Positions 1-8,779 of a DNA stretch of 33,695 nucleotides are shown here, piece by piece. Location of the stretch: assembly GCA_019038645.1 (NCBI GenBank), contig JAHOYT010000041.1:1-33695 (forward strand), read 5' to 3'. The DNA is from Bacteroidales bacterium (GTDB lineage: Bacteria; Bacteroidota; Bacteroidia; Bacteroidales; UBA12077). The notes below the pieces were generated by a model, which worked only from the letters and a program-made list of their open reading frames with translations, made no database searches and was not told the DNA's origin. The stretch's first letter is position 1, and each line of letters begins with the position of its first letter. The position numbers and the translations under genes are program-made.

Positions 1-2740
1 CAGGGAAGTGCATTTTAATGGCCGGATCGCCCAGTAAAGTAAAATTCCTTTTATTGTTTCCGGTTCCGGAAGCATTTTTTGCAAGACGAATAATATCTCC
101 AAACGATCGGTTATTTCCTTTATAGTCTTTTTCAAATACATAATTATAGAAGTTTCTGTTCAGAGTGTAATTGGGGCTGGAATAAACAAGTCGGGTTGTG
201 GAAAATAGTGCAATACCTCCACCGTTTGGATTCAGAAGAACCAGTTCACCGGCTGATGTATATTTATGATTGTCGAAACGACTAAATTCGCATGTGGCGG
301 TCATAAAAACAGCTAGTTTATTAAAATTTACCCATGAAGTAATATCGTCAATTGATAGAATACGTTCATGAGCCAGACCATTTTCGCCGCCGTGACCTGT
401 ATAGTTAAATATTAAAACCCCATTATTTACTTCATCTTTTACTAATCTGTTTACCTCAGGATAACTTTCGTAAATAGCAGATGATTCCTGAGGAAAAGCA
501 TCAAGATATATTTTGTTAATGTTAAAATGTGGATAGGTTGTATCTACAAAGGAGGCTAATCTGTCTGCATCGCGCATGTGAATATTATTATCTTCATCAT
601 CGCCAATAAAACAAATTGAATTCATCCAGTCACCTTTATTCCCAAAATCAATGAACGATTTAATTTTTTCAACAACCTGCTGTGCTTCTTCAGACGATTT
701 TACAGGCAGCCTCCCTATTCCGATATCAAGTAAGCCGGAATTAGCATTTTCAACATTATCTGTAGCATCAAGTAAACCGAAAAAATCATCTGTAACAAAT
801 GATTCTGTGGGACTTAATGAATTTACAGACTGATAGGTTAAAACATAATTAATATTTTCAGATGTGATTGATTTATGATCATATGATCCATCACCAATAA
901 ATAATAGATATTTTAACGTGTCTGTAGCATTAGCTCTTTCATAAATCATTCTTATGAAATTTCTTATAGCGCTTGCATCCTGAGAGCCTGACGAAAATTC
1001 ATTATATACTTGTTCCGGAGTAACTACTTCAACAGAAAGATTGTTAGTTGTTTCATGAATTGTTGCCAGTTCATTTGCCTGTGATATAAAATCAGGATGA
1101 GTAATTATTATCATATCCCGATGATTAACACCATGAAGATTTTGATTTTCGACAACACCTAATGTTTCAACGCTTAAAAAATCAGTGTTGTTGAATGCAA
1201 TAAATTCATTTATTCCCGGTTCAGCATTTACTTTTGCTAAAATAGTTCCACCTCCGATATCTGTTGTATTAATTATCTGAGGTCGATTTGGATTTGTAAT
1301 ATTCCATACATCTGCAGAACCTGCATTTTGTACTTCAAATTCAACAATTTCAGAAACGACCCCGGAATTATAATAATTAAATATTAGCTGACTTCCACTT
1401 AGTTTTATCCGACGTTCTGCATTTAGACAAATAAAGTCGAGCCATCCTTCTGAAGATGAAGATGATTTATTATAAATAACACTTACCGGGAAATTATCAC
1501 TAGTGCTTGTAAAATCACCTTCTGCAATTTTTCGTATAGCATAGGTTGAAGTATATGAACTCATATTTACAGCAGAAATTTCTTGATTAGCAATTGTTTG
1601 AGAGCCGTATTTTATGTTAAATATTGAGCTCGCCGATGATCTTGCAGCAACAGCAGCTTTACATTTAACAGGTGTTGTTTTTATAAGATCCGGGAAATCA
1701 AAATCATAATCATAATAAGTAGTTATATCAAAATGCTCTCCAAACCACATTTGACCTGATTCAAGAAGATTTTTCGTATTGATTTCATAATGAGAGAAGT
1801 CGGTAAAACTCGTTAAGGTTTGTGTAGCAGTGCCTAATGGTGTAGTAGCAGTGCTGATTGTACCTGTAGAACCCGCATTGGTTGTCAGAAAGAAATAATT
1901 ATAGTCAGAATACAGGTGCTTAGTCAGATCATAAAAATCATTAATTTCATCATACTGCCACTGATCCGGGCCTTTTGCATAAAACAAAACATAATCTCCT
2001 TCATTAAAAATTCCATCAACACCTTTTTCAATTATTATATCATTTCGATTCAGGTCATCCTGGGAGTCATCAGTATTTGATACAGAAAGAATTCCTGACG
2101 AATTTCCATAAATTCTAAGATTCCCTGGATTTGTAAAACCCATTGCTATTAACTCTTCATATGTAATTTGATAAATGCCATTTATATTTAATCTTATTTT
2201 TACCCAATTGCCGGATCTTAAGACTGATGACGTGCTAAAGCTTTTGGTTTCAGGGATTTCTAAAGATACTGTTTTGTCTGATGAAATTAACTCTATTTCA
2301 AAAGATATTACTTTTTCGATCTGACCACTTATTTTGTTTTTCCTAAAGGGTAGAAGATTTAACTGAATATATGGTTTTGATCTTATATAATTTATTTTTG
2401 ATTCATAAAATAATTCTTCGGAAATCTGACCTTTATTTTTTATTAGTGATAGTTCTTTATTTGTTAGCTGATTATATTTTACATTAATAATTTTTGCCTC
2501 AATTCCGGCTGTGTTTACCTTAATCAATTTGTAGTAATAAGGTAAAAGAGTGCTCTGATCGTAACACGCATTTTCAAAAAACAGGAACTCTGTTTTATTA
2601 ATATTCTTTTGATCTATTTTAAAATAGTGTGAAACCGATCTTGATTCACCCCAGTTTATTTTTATTTCATCAGGTTTCTGTTGACCAAATGTGTACAAAA
2701 AGATGAAAAATAATAGAACGAAAATTAAAATTTTTCTCAT
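1..2740 (-). CDS. porU: Type IX secretion system sortase PorU (C25 gingipain-like), 3' end outside window
   Basis: PorU is the cell-surface cysteine peptidase that removes the C-terminal sorting domain of T9SS cargo and attaches the cargo to the surface. The frame is open from the ATG at 2740 to the window edge (913 codons seen), so roughly the last 200-300 residues of a usual PorU are missing. The N-terminus MRKILIFVLLFFIFLYTFGQ is a signal peptide. The C25-type catalytic pair is visible: His783 in TGHGGENGLAHERIL (codon 392-394) and Cys817 in MTATCEFSRFD (codon 290-292). The last visible residues, LLGDPAIKMHFP, also fit the family. It is divergent from the PorP-like gene, and gldJ lies close by, a T9SS context. 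A 6-bp stem hairpin (2759-2778) sits in its leader. Identity is firm; only the 3' end is unseen. Confidence 0.93.
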   Translation of the reverse strand, partial: MRKILIFVLLFFIFLYTFGQQKPDEIKINWGESRSVSHYFKIDQKNINKTEFLFFENACYDQSTLLPYYYKLIKVNTAGIEAKIINVKYNQLTNKELSLIKNKGQISEELFYESKINYIRSKPYIQLNLLPFRKNKISGQIEKVISFEIELISSDKTVSLEIPETKSFSTSSVLRSGNWVKIRLNINGIYQITYEELIAMGFTNPGNLRIYGNSSGILSVSNTDDSQDDLNRNDIIIEKGVDGIFNEGDYVLFYAKGPDQWQYDEINDFYDLTKHLYSDYNYFFLTTNAGSTGTISTATTPLGTATQTLTSFTDFSHYEINTKNLLESGQMWFGEHFDITTYYDYDFDFPDLIKTTPVKCKAAVAARSSASSIFNIKYGSQTIANQEISAVNMSSYTSTYAIRKIAEGDFTSTSDNFPVSVIYNKSSSSSEGWLDFICLNAERRIKLSGSQLIFNYYNSGVVSEIVEFEVQNAGSADVWNITNPNRPQIINTTDIGGGTILAKVNAEPGINEFIAFNNTDFLSVETLGVVENQNLHGVNHRDMIIITHPDFISQANELATIHETTNNLSVEVVTPEQVYNEFSSGSQDASAIRNFIRMIYERANATDTLKYLLFIGDGSYDHKSITSENINYVLTYQSVNSLSPTESFVTDDFFGLLDATDNVENANSGLLDIGIGRLPVKSSEEAQQVVEKIKSFIDFGNKGDWMNSICFIGDDEDNNIHMRDADRLASFVDTTYPHFNINKIYLDAFPQESSAIYESYPEVNRLVKDEVNNGVLIFNYTGHGGENGLAHERILSIDDITSWVNFNKLAVFMTATCEFSRFDNHKYTSAGELVLLNPNGGGIALFSTTRLVYSSPNYTLNRNFYNYVFEKDYKGNNRSFGDIIRLAKNASGTGNNKRNFTLLGDPAIKMHFP

Positions 2741-2888
2741 TAGGTTTGGTAATTTTATGCAAAGAAACAAAACTTTGCACAATGTAATAACGATTTTTTT
2801 TATTCGTTAAGCTTTTATAAAATAATTATTAAAACGGGTCCGGATAAATTAATATTGTTATTAAGAGGTTTTTAGCTTAAATTTCTTT

Positions 2889-3863
2889 ATGAAAAAGGTT
2901 TTTGTAATATTTTTTACATTAATTGTTGCACAATTATATGGTCAGGATATTGAGTTTTCGCAATATTATGCAAATCCTTTATATTTAAACCCTGCTTTTG
3001 CAGGTTCAGATAATTATACAAGATTATCGCTGAACTACCGGGCAGTTTTACCAGCCTCATTGGGAGATTATAGTACATACAGTGCATCAGTTGATAAATA
3101 TTACGACGGGTTAAGCGGAGGAGTGGGGTTTCAAATAATGAATGATAGACAAGCTCAGGGTGTAATAAACAATCTGGGCTTTAATCTTATTTATTCCTAC
3201 CATGCACAAATAAGGAAAAAATGGGCATTAAATACTGGTTTTAGATTGGGGTATAATGTCAAAACTTTTAATGGAAACAATCTCGTTTATCCGGATATGC
3301 TTGATCCTGTTGAGGGAGTTTCTTCATCAGGAATGGAAACAGGGCTTTATCAGAAGTCATTATATTTTGATTTTTCTTTTGGAATTTTAACATGGTATGA
3401 AAATTATTATCTGGGAGTTACAATTGATCATCTAACCGAGCCAAAGATATCCCTGGGAAGTGATGATCCGGGTCCTGTAGACAAAAAATATACCGTTCAT
3501 GGAGGCATGGAAATTCCTTATTATAATAATATTTACAGGGTACACATGACATTATCCCCTAATTTTATATTTCAGATGCAGGGTGCTTCCTCAAAATTAA
3601 ATCTGGGAGTATATCTAAATAAAAAAAGTATAACCGGAGGTGTATGGTTAAAAACAAATACCAGTATAAATCTAACAGGGTGCGTATTAATGATTGGATA
3701 TACAACCGATTACAGTACATTTGCTTATAGTTACGATGTCCCCTTTTATTTGGGCGGTTTAAGTGGAGTTATTTCCGGTGGACATGAGGTAACCTTTTTG
3801 TATAAATTCATGTATAAAAGCAAGAGAAAAAAAATAAAGGCAATAAAATGTCCTAAAATTTAG
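2889..3863 (+). CDS. PorP/SprF family outer-membrane protein
   Basis: A 324-residue protein with signal peptide MKKVFVIFFTLIVAQLYGQ and the family hallmark DIEFSQYYANPLYLNPAFAG straight after it. The rest consists of alternating aromatic and glycine-rich strands ending in TFLYKFMYKSK, consistent with the beta-barrel predicted for PorP/SprF proteins. PorP/SprF members associate with the T9SS core or help specific adhesins reach the surface and attach there. Location beside porU and gldJ supports a T9SS role. These proteins are often paired with a specific large cargo protein, but no such cargo lies next to it, so a general secretion or attachment role is an inference. It is separated by 72 bp, holding a promoter-like site, from gldJ. 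The family is clear; which paralogue it is cannot be decided here. Confidence 0.88.
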   Translation: MKKVFVIFFTLIVAQLYGQDIEFSQYYANPLYLNPAFAGSDNYTRLSLNYRAVLPASLGDYSTYSASVDKYYDGLSGGVGFQIMNDRQAQGVINNLGFNLIYSYHAQIRKKWALNTGFRLGYNVKTFNGNNLVYPDMLDPVEGVSSSGMETGLYQKSLYFDFSFGILTWYENYYLGVTIDHLTEPKISLGSDDPGPVDKKYTVHGGMEIPYYNNIYRVHMTLSPNFIFQMQGASSKLNLGVYLNKKSITGGVWLKTNTSINLTGCVLMIGYTTDYSTFAYSYDVPFYLGGLSGVISGGHEVTFLYKFMYKSKRKKIKAIKCPKI

Positions 3864-3886
3864 TTATATTTGTATATCAAATCTTG

Positions 3887-3915
3887 TTTGCAGAACAAAA
3901 AAAATATTATATTTG
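3887..3915 (+). promoter_or_regulatory. Bacteroidota-type promoter upstream of gldJ
   Basis: TTTG at 3887-3890 and TATATTTG at 3908-3915, spaced by 17 bp, match the Bacteroidota -33/-7 pattern (TTTG and TAnnTTTG). Transcription would start a few bases downstream, shortly before the gldJ ATG at 3936. A second TATATTTG lies at 3865-3872, overlapping the end of the PorP-like gene, but without a well-spaced upstream box. The site falls inside a longer possible reading frame of gldJ, which supports the later ATG. Confidence 0.5.
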
Positions 3916-3935
3916 AAATAAAAAATAGTATTACC

Positions 3936-5438
3936 ATGAATGTAAAGTTAAAATTTATCCCATTAGTGCTTATTAGCTTACTAATTGTGAGTGGTTGTAG
4001 TTTATTAGGTGGAGGAAAAGATCCTGGTGTATCAGGAAATACTTCACAAACTACTGGTTGGGAATATAACAATCCGGATAACGGAGGGTTTGAAGTTAAA
4101 ACAAATTATGTGGAAATTGCCGGACCCGGACTTGTTCTGGTTGAAGGTGGTACGTATACAATGGGGCAGACAGAACAGGATGTAACTTACGACTGGAATA
4201 ATGTTCCAAGAAGAGTTACAGTTACTTCTTTCTATATGGACCAGACTGAAGTAAGAAATGTAGATTATCGCGAATATTTAAATTGGATACGTCGTGTATT
4301 TGTTGACTATCCTGACGTATACAGAAATGCAATTCCGGATACACTTGTTTGGAGAAGTGCGTTGGCATTTAATGAACCTTATGTGGATTATTATTTCAGA
4401 CATCCGGCTTATAATGAGTATCCTGTTGTTGGTGTTGACTGGTTACAGGCTAATGATTTTTGTATATGGAGAACTGACCGTGTTAATGAATTTATGCTTA
4501 TAAGTGAGGGCATTCTTGATATGGATCCTAATCAGATAGGACGTGAAAACTTCAATACGGGAGCTTATCTTGCTGGGCAGTATGAAGGACTTGTTATTGA
4601 AAATTTGCCTTCTTTAGATCCAAACAAAGAAAGCAGAAGAGTAAATATGGCAGATGGTATTTTATTACCAAAATACAGACTTCCTACGGAAGCTGAGTGG
4701 GAATATGCTGCTGTAGCGTTGATTGGAAATACCTACGATGAAAGATTATATGAACGAAGAATGTTCCCGTGGGATGGTCATAATGTTCGTTTTTCACATG
4801 GTAAGGATATGGGTGTAATGATGGCAAACTTTAAACGTGGTCGCGGTGATATGATGGGTATTGCAGGTGATCTGAACGATAATGGTGCAATTACAGTTCC
4901 TGTTTCATCTTTCTGGGCAAATGATTATGGGTTATATTGTATGGCTGGTAATGTAAATGAATGGGTATTGGATGTGTATCGTCCTTTATCTTTCGAAGAT
5001 GTTAGCGATTTCAGACCTTTCCGGGGTAATGTTTTTGAAACACTTGTAAGAAATGAAGACGGAACTGTAGCAGCTAAAGACAGTCTTGGACGATTAAAAA
5101 CAAGACCTGTTACGGATGAAGAAGCTGCAGGAAGAACGAATTACCAGCGTGCTGATTACATAAATTACAGAGATGGAGATTTGCTTTCAAGAACTGATTA
5201 TGACAGTCAGGAAGCTGCAAGAGGTAATGCTTCTACTAATGAGATGTATTCACAAGAACCAAATGATATGGTTTCTCTTATAACTGACAAAGTAAGAGTT
5301 TATAAGGGTGGTTCATGGAGAGATAGAGTATACTGGTTAAATCCTGCTGCAAGAAGATTTTTGGATCAGGATGAAGCAAGAGATGATCTTGGTTTCAGAT
5401 GTGCAATGATTAGAGTTGGTAGCCCTGGTGGCAAATAA
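3936..5438 (+). CDS. gldJ: Gliding motility / T9SS lipoprotein GldJ (SUMF1-like fold)
   Basis: A lipoprotein of 500 residues. The frame is open further upstream, but the ATG at 3936 gives the proper lipoprotein signal MNVKLKFIPLVLISLLIVSG with lipobox LIVSGC, so that start is preferred. The body is a formylglycine-generating-enzyme-like (SUMF1) fold: LVLVEGGTYTMGQ, FYMDQTEVRNVDYREYL, YRLPTEAEWEYAA, GNVNEWVLDVYRP and a terminal KGGSWRD...LGFRCAM. GldJ and GldK both have this fold. The early TGWEYNN..GGFEV region, the length, and placement between porU and murF point to GldJ. GldJ is needed for gliding and for stability of T9SS components in Flavobacterium; it is not expected to act as a sulfatase activator. 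No gldKLMN genes follow, which also argues against GldK. A terminator at 5458-5488 ends the unit. Confidence 0.85.
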   Translation: MNVKLKFIPLVLISLLIVSGCSLLGGGKDPGVSGNTSQTTGWEYNNPDNGGFEVKTNYVEIAGPGLVLVEGGTYTMGQTEQDVTYDWNNVPRRVTVTSFYMDQTEVRNVDYREYLNWIRRVFVDYPDVYRNAIPDTLVWRSALAFNEPYVDYYFRHPAYNEYPVVGVDWLQANDFCIWRTDRVNEFMLISEGILDMDPNQIGRENFNTGAYLAGQYEGLVIENLPSLDPNKESRRVNMADGILLPKYRLPTEAEWEYAAVALIGNTYDERLYERRMFPWDGHNVRFSHGKDMGVMMANFKRGRGDMMGIAGDLNDNGAITVPVSSFWANDYGLYCMAGNVNEWVLDVYRPLSFEDVSDFRPFRGNVFETLVRNEDGTVAAKDSLGRLKTRPVTDEEAAGRTNYQRADYINYRDGDLLSRTDYDSQEAARGNASTNEMYSQEPNDMVSLITDKVRVYKGGSWRDRVYWLNPAARRFLDQDEARDDLGFRCAMIRVGSPGGK

Positions 5439-5457
5439 TATTAAATTTAGTATATAT

Positions 5458-5488
5458 AAAAAACCTCATTCAATTATGAGGTTTTTTT
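5458..5488 (+). terminator. Rho-independent terminator after gldJ
   Basis: AAACCTCAT (5461-5469) pairs with ATGAGGTTT (5476-5484) around a 6-nt loop and is followed by a T run. Flanking A's at 5458-5460 extend the stem. It lies between the gldJ stop and the murF start, so it should separate the two transcripts at least in part. Confidence 0.85.
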
Positions 5489-5500
5489 ATTTAGCTGAGA

Positions 5501-6793
5501 ATGAAAATTGATATATTATATAGTACTTTCCTTAAATACCCCAAAATTTGTATTGACAGCAGAGCAGTGGAAAAAAATGCTTTGTTCTTTGCGCTTAAGG
5601 GAGAAAATTTTGACGGTAACAGATATGCACATAACGCATTAGAAAATGGATGTGTTATGGCAGTTGTGGATAACGCAAAGTATGTAAAAGGGGAAAATTA
5701 TTTTCTCGTTGACAATGTACTGGAAACATTACAGGAATTGGGAAATTATCATCGAAGAATATTAAATATACCGGTAATTGCAATAACCGGGACGAATGGA
5801 AAGACCACAACAAAAGAATTAACAGCGAGTGTTCTAAGTTCGGAATTTAATGTAACATATACTAAAGGTAATTTAAACAATCATATTGGAGTACCCTTAA
5901 CGCTTTTATCAATGGATGAAAATACTCAGATCGGAATTGTTGAAATGGGGGCCAATCATCTAAATGAAATTGAAACTTTGTGCAAAATTGCTGAGCCTGA
6001 TTACGGAATTATTACCAATATTGGAAGGGCACATCTGGAAGGATTCGGATCATATAATAATGTTATTAATGCAAAAAAGGAATTGTATGATTATATTAAG
6101 CAAAAAGATGAAATAGTATTTTACAATAATAATAATGAACTGTTACGAAAAATTACAGAAGAATTAGATATTAAATCAATACCATTTGGTGGAGAGAATT
6201 CAGAAGTGAGAGGAGAGGTTTTGGATTCTAATAAGTTTTTCAAACTAAAAATACATATTGGTGATTATATTACCGTTCTTGAAACTCAGTTGACAGGTAA
6301 TTATAATATGGAGAATGTATTAGCTGCTGCAACTATTGGTTATTATAATAATATAAAGCCGGAAATCATAGTCAATGCGATTAAAAAATATAAGCCTGAA
6401 AATAACAGATCACAGTTTCTTAAAACAAAAAAAAATAGCATATATCTTGATGCGTACAACGCCAATCCTTCAAGTGTTAAAGCTTCAGTTGATAATTTCT
6501 TGTCGTTAAATATTTCAAATAAGAGTATAATTCTTGGTGATATGCTGGAATTAGGAAATGATTCTGTTGATGAGCACAAGAAAATTATTAAAATGTTAAA
6601 GGTAGAGAGTATTAATCGTGTAATTTTAGTTGGTAGTATATATTATACTCTTGATATACCTGATGGTTTTCTTAAGTTTATGGATGTTGATACACTTAAA
6701 GACTGGTTAGAGCAGAACGAAATAGAAAATTCAAATATTCTGATAAAAGGTTCAAGAGGAGTAAGTCTGGAAAAAATTATTGAATTGTTATAA
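5501..6793 (+). CDS. murF: UDP-N-acetylmuramoyl-tripeptide--D-alanyl-D-alanine ligase
   Basis: The Mur ligase that adds D-Ala-D-Ala to UDP-MurNAc-tripeptide in the cytoplasm, the last cytoplasmic step of the peptide stem. It has 430 residues, normal for MurF. The N-terminal domain carries CIDSRAVEKNALFFALKGENFDG, broken here as CIDSRAVEKNALFFALKG then ENFDG, typical of MurE/MurF substrate binding. The P-loop is ITGTNGKTTTKE (about residues 94-105). NLNNHIGVPLTLL and GIVEMGANHLNEIE follow, then the C-terminal domain with YLDAYNANPSSV and ILGDMLELG. It begins 12 bp after the gldJ terminator. A gldJ-murF neighbourhood is, to my recollection, also found in Flavobacterium. murF converges with the glycosyltransferase gene, 26 bp away. 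Confidence 0.95.
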   Translation: MKIDILYSTFLKYPKICIDSRAVEKNALFFALKGENFDGNRYAHNALENGCVMAVVDNAKYVKGENYFLVDNVLETLQELGNYHRRILNIPVIAITGTNGKTTTKELTASVLSSEFNVTYTKGNLNNHIGVPLTLLSMDENTQIGIVEMGANHLNEIETLCKIAEPDYGIITNIGRAHLEGFGSYNNVINAKKELYDYIKQKDEIVFYNNNNELLRKITEELDIKSIPFGGENSEVRGEVLDSNKFFKLKIHIGDYITVLETQLTGNYNMENVLAAATIGYYNNIKPEIIVNAIKKYKPENNRSQFLKTKKNSIYLDAYNANPSSVKASVDNFLSLNISNKSIILGDMLELGNDSVDEHKKIIKMLKVESINRVILVGSIYYTLDIPDGFLKFMDVDTLKDWLEQNEIENSNILIKGSRGVSLEKIIELL

Positions 6794-6819
6794 TAAGATT
6801 ATTGAGAATAAGTTGCTAA

Positions 6820-7848
6820 TTAATTTTTAAATTCCAGATCATTAAAGCTTTGTTTTTTCTTTAAAAAATAATCAATAACAATACTTCTTGAATAAATCTC
6901 TTTGTGATTATTAACTGTTATATTCATAAGCAATTTTTTTCTTTTCTTGCTGAGAGTTCTAATCGATTTATAGAAGTGGATGTGAGCTTTTGATACAGCA
7001 TTAAAGCTTGAAAATGAAAATTTTAACAAAAATATTATTGCTGATAATCCATCCAGAATTATTCTGGAAAATAATACAGGAAACAGCTTGCCTTTAGGCA
7101 GGTTTTTATAAAGCAAAAACAGATTATTTCTATAGTTCAAATATAATTTAAAAGGGCTATTATTAGGTAAAGTTCCACCACCAACATGATATATAACTGA
7201 TTCCGGATTATAAACTATTCTGTATCCCATATTTTTTAACCGCCAGCATAGATCAATTTCTTCCATATGCGCAAAGAAATCATCGTCGAGACCATTAGCT
7301 TTTTTGTAAACCTCAGCTCTTATAAATAATGATGCACCAGTGGCCCAAAAAATGTCACAAGCATCATCATACTGCCCTTTATCTTCTTCTATAACATCTA
7401 AAACGCGGCCCCGGCAAAAGGGATAACCGTATTTGTCTATGAAACCACCAGCAGCGCCTGCATATTCAAAACTATCTTTATTGTAATATGATTTTATTTT
7501 AGGCTGACAAGCAGCGATTGTATGATCCGAATCCATTAAGGTTACCATAGGTGTTAACCAGTTTTCGGATACTTCAATATCGCTATTTAAAAGAACAAAA
7601 TATTCTGCTTCTATTTGGTCTAATGCCTTGTTATAACCTCCTGTATATCCATAATTATTATCCAGAATAATTTGACGTAACTCAGGGTAGTTTTTATTTA
7701 GAAAATCAATAGAATCGTCTTTAGAAGCATTATCTGCAATAATAATTTCAGTTTCAGGATTAGAAGTATGTTTTATAAGTACCGGTAGAAATTGTTCCAG
7801 GTATTTTTTGCCATTCCAGTTTAGTATAACAACTGCAGTTTTTAACAT
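6820..7848 (-). CDS. Glycosyltransferase family 2 (WbbL/rhamnosyltransferase-like)
   Basis: A 342-residue GT-A fold glycosyltransferase. VVILNWNGKKYLEQFLPVL is the nucleotide-sugar binding start, ADNASKDDS follows, LLNSDIEV is the DxD-like metal site, and FFAHMEEIDLCWRLKNMG is the acceptor/catalytic region typical of WbbL-like GT2 enzymes. A hydrophobic segment near residues 255-275 and a basic C-terminus suggest membrane association. The substrate cannot be read from sequence. It is the last gene of the leftward cluster, 27 bp after two lipid A acyltransferase genes, so a role in cell-surface glycan or lipopolysaccharide assembly is a reasonable inference. Confidence 0.88.
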   Translation of the reverse strand: MLKTAVVILNWNGKKYLEQFLPVLIKHTSNPETEIIIADNASKDDSIDFLNKNYPELRQIILDNNYGYTGGYNKALDQIEAEYFVLLNSDIEVSENWLTPMVTLMDSDHTIAACQPKIKSYYNKDSFEYAGAAGGFIDKYGYPFCRGRVLDVIEEDKGQYDDACDIFWATGASLFIRAEVYKKANGLDDDFFAHMEEIDLCWRLKNMGYRIVYNPESVIYHVGGGTLPNNSPFKLYLNYRNNLFLLYKNLPKGKLFPVLFSRIILDGLSAIIFLLKFSFSSFNAVSKAHIHFYKSIRTLSKKRKKLLMNITVNNHKEIYSRSIVIDYFLKKKQSFNDLEFKN

Positions 7849-7875
7849 TTTCTATTTTTTATAAATTGATAATAG

Positions 7876-8751
7876 CTAATTAAGCTTTTTGTGTTTCCAT
7901 CTGTCATGTGACCATAACCAAAATTCAGGGTTTTCGTGGATTTGATTTTCAAGTTTTCTGATAAAAAGTTCTGTTATTTCGTACTCTTTTGTATTTGCAG
8001 AATTCTCACATAAAGTTGAAAACTCAATATTATATAATCCTCTTTTTTCTTTAGCGATGTCAACAAAAACAATGGCCGCATTTATCTTTTTACCTATTTT
8101 TTCTGGCCCCATAAATACTGGTGTTTCGTGATTCAAGAAGTTTGTCCAGTATTGAATATTTTTTCTCAATGGTCTTTGATCTGCTATTAATCCCAGAATA
8201 ATTGGTTTTTTAGCTTTGTAATACTCCAGGGTGCGTTTTAGTGTACTTTCCATCGGAATCGGAACACAATCAAATATCGACCTCATTTTAAGAAAACTAT
8301 CATTAAAATACTCACTCTTAACGGTTTTATAAACAGGAACATACAGATATTCTGTGCAAAGTGGTAATGTTGAAGTAACCTCCCAGTTTCCATAATGTCC
8401 AAATACCATTATGATATTTTTCTTTTGCTTGTACAATTCAGTAAAGAAATCCGGATTTTTATAATGTACAAAAGAGGTAATTTTTTTCTTTGACATTTTA
8501 ATGAGAGCTGCATTTTCAATAGTAATATCGGATAAATGCCGATAAAATTTCCTTATTATTTGATTTAATTCTTTTTTCGTTTTTTCAGGAAAGGATTCTT
8601 TTATGTTCTTAACTGCAGTTCTCTTCCTATATCCTAAAAGATAAAAAATAATAACATAAACGATATCCGAAAATAAATAAAGAACTGATTTTGGTAATAC
8701 GGCTAAAATCAGGAAGAATAAATCTACAGGAAAGTACAGGATTTTTTTCAT
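7876..8751 (-). CDS. Lysophospholipid acyltransferase family protein (LpxL/HtrB-like), copy 1
   Basis: A 291-residue membrane-anchored acyltransferase of the lipid A late-acylation family. An N-terminal hydrophobic stretch (about residues 7-38) is followed by the HX4E catalytic motif in FGHYGNWEVTS, then GLIADQRPLRKN and TPVFMGPEKIGKK, all conserved in LpxL/LpxM-type enzymes. The C-terminus WLWSHDRWKHKK is the usual ending. It probably adds a secondary acyl chain to lipid A or a related inner-membrane lipid. A paralogue lies 28 bp upstream in the same direction, sharing the same motifs throughout. This suggests tandem duplication followed by specialisation. Acyl donor and position are unknown. 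Confidence 0.88.
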   Translation of the reverse strand: MKKILYFPVDLFFLILAVLPKSVLYLFSDIVYVIIFYLLGYRKRTAVKNIKESFPEKTKKELNQIIRKFYRHLSDITIENAALIKMSKKKITSFVHYKNPDFFTELYKQKKNIIMVFGHYGNWEVTSTLPLCTEYLYVPVYKTVKSEYFNDSFLKMRSIFDCVPIPMESTLKRTLEYYKAKKPIILGLIADQRPLRKNIQYWTNFLNHETPVFMGPEKIGKKINAAIVFVDIAKEKRGLYNIEFSTLCENSANTKEYEITELFIRKLENQIHENPEFWLWSHDRWKHKKLN

Positions 8752-8779
8752 TAAGAATAATATTGTTTTTTATTAATAA

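Noticed and set aside
3870-3935. Upstream extension of gldJ to 3870
   Set aside because: It would place 22 extra residues before the lipoprotein signal and overlap the promoter-like site. The ATG at 3936 gives a normal lipobox distance.
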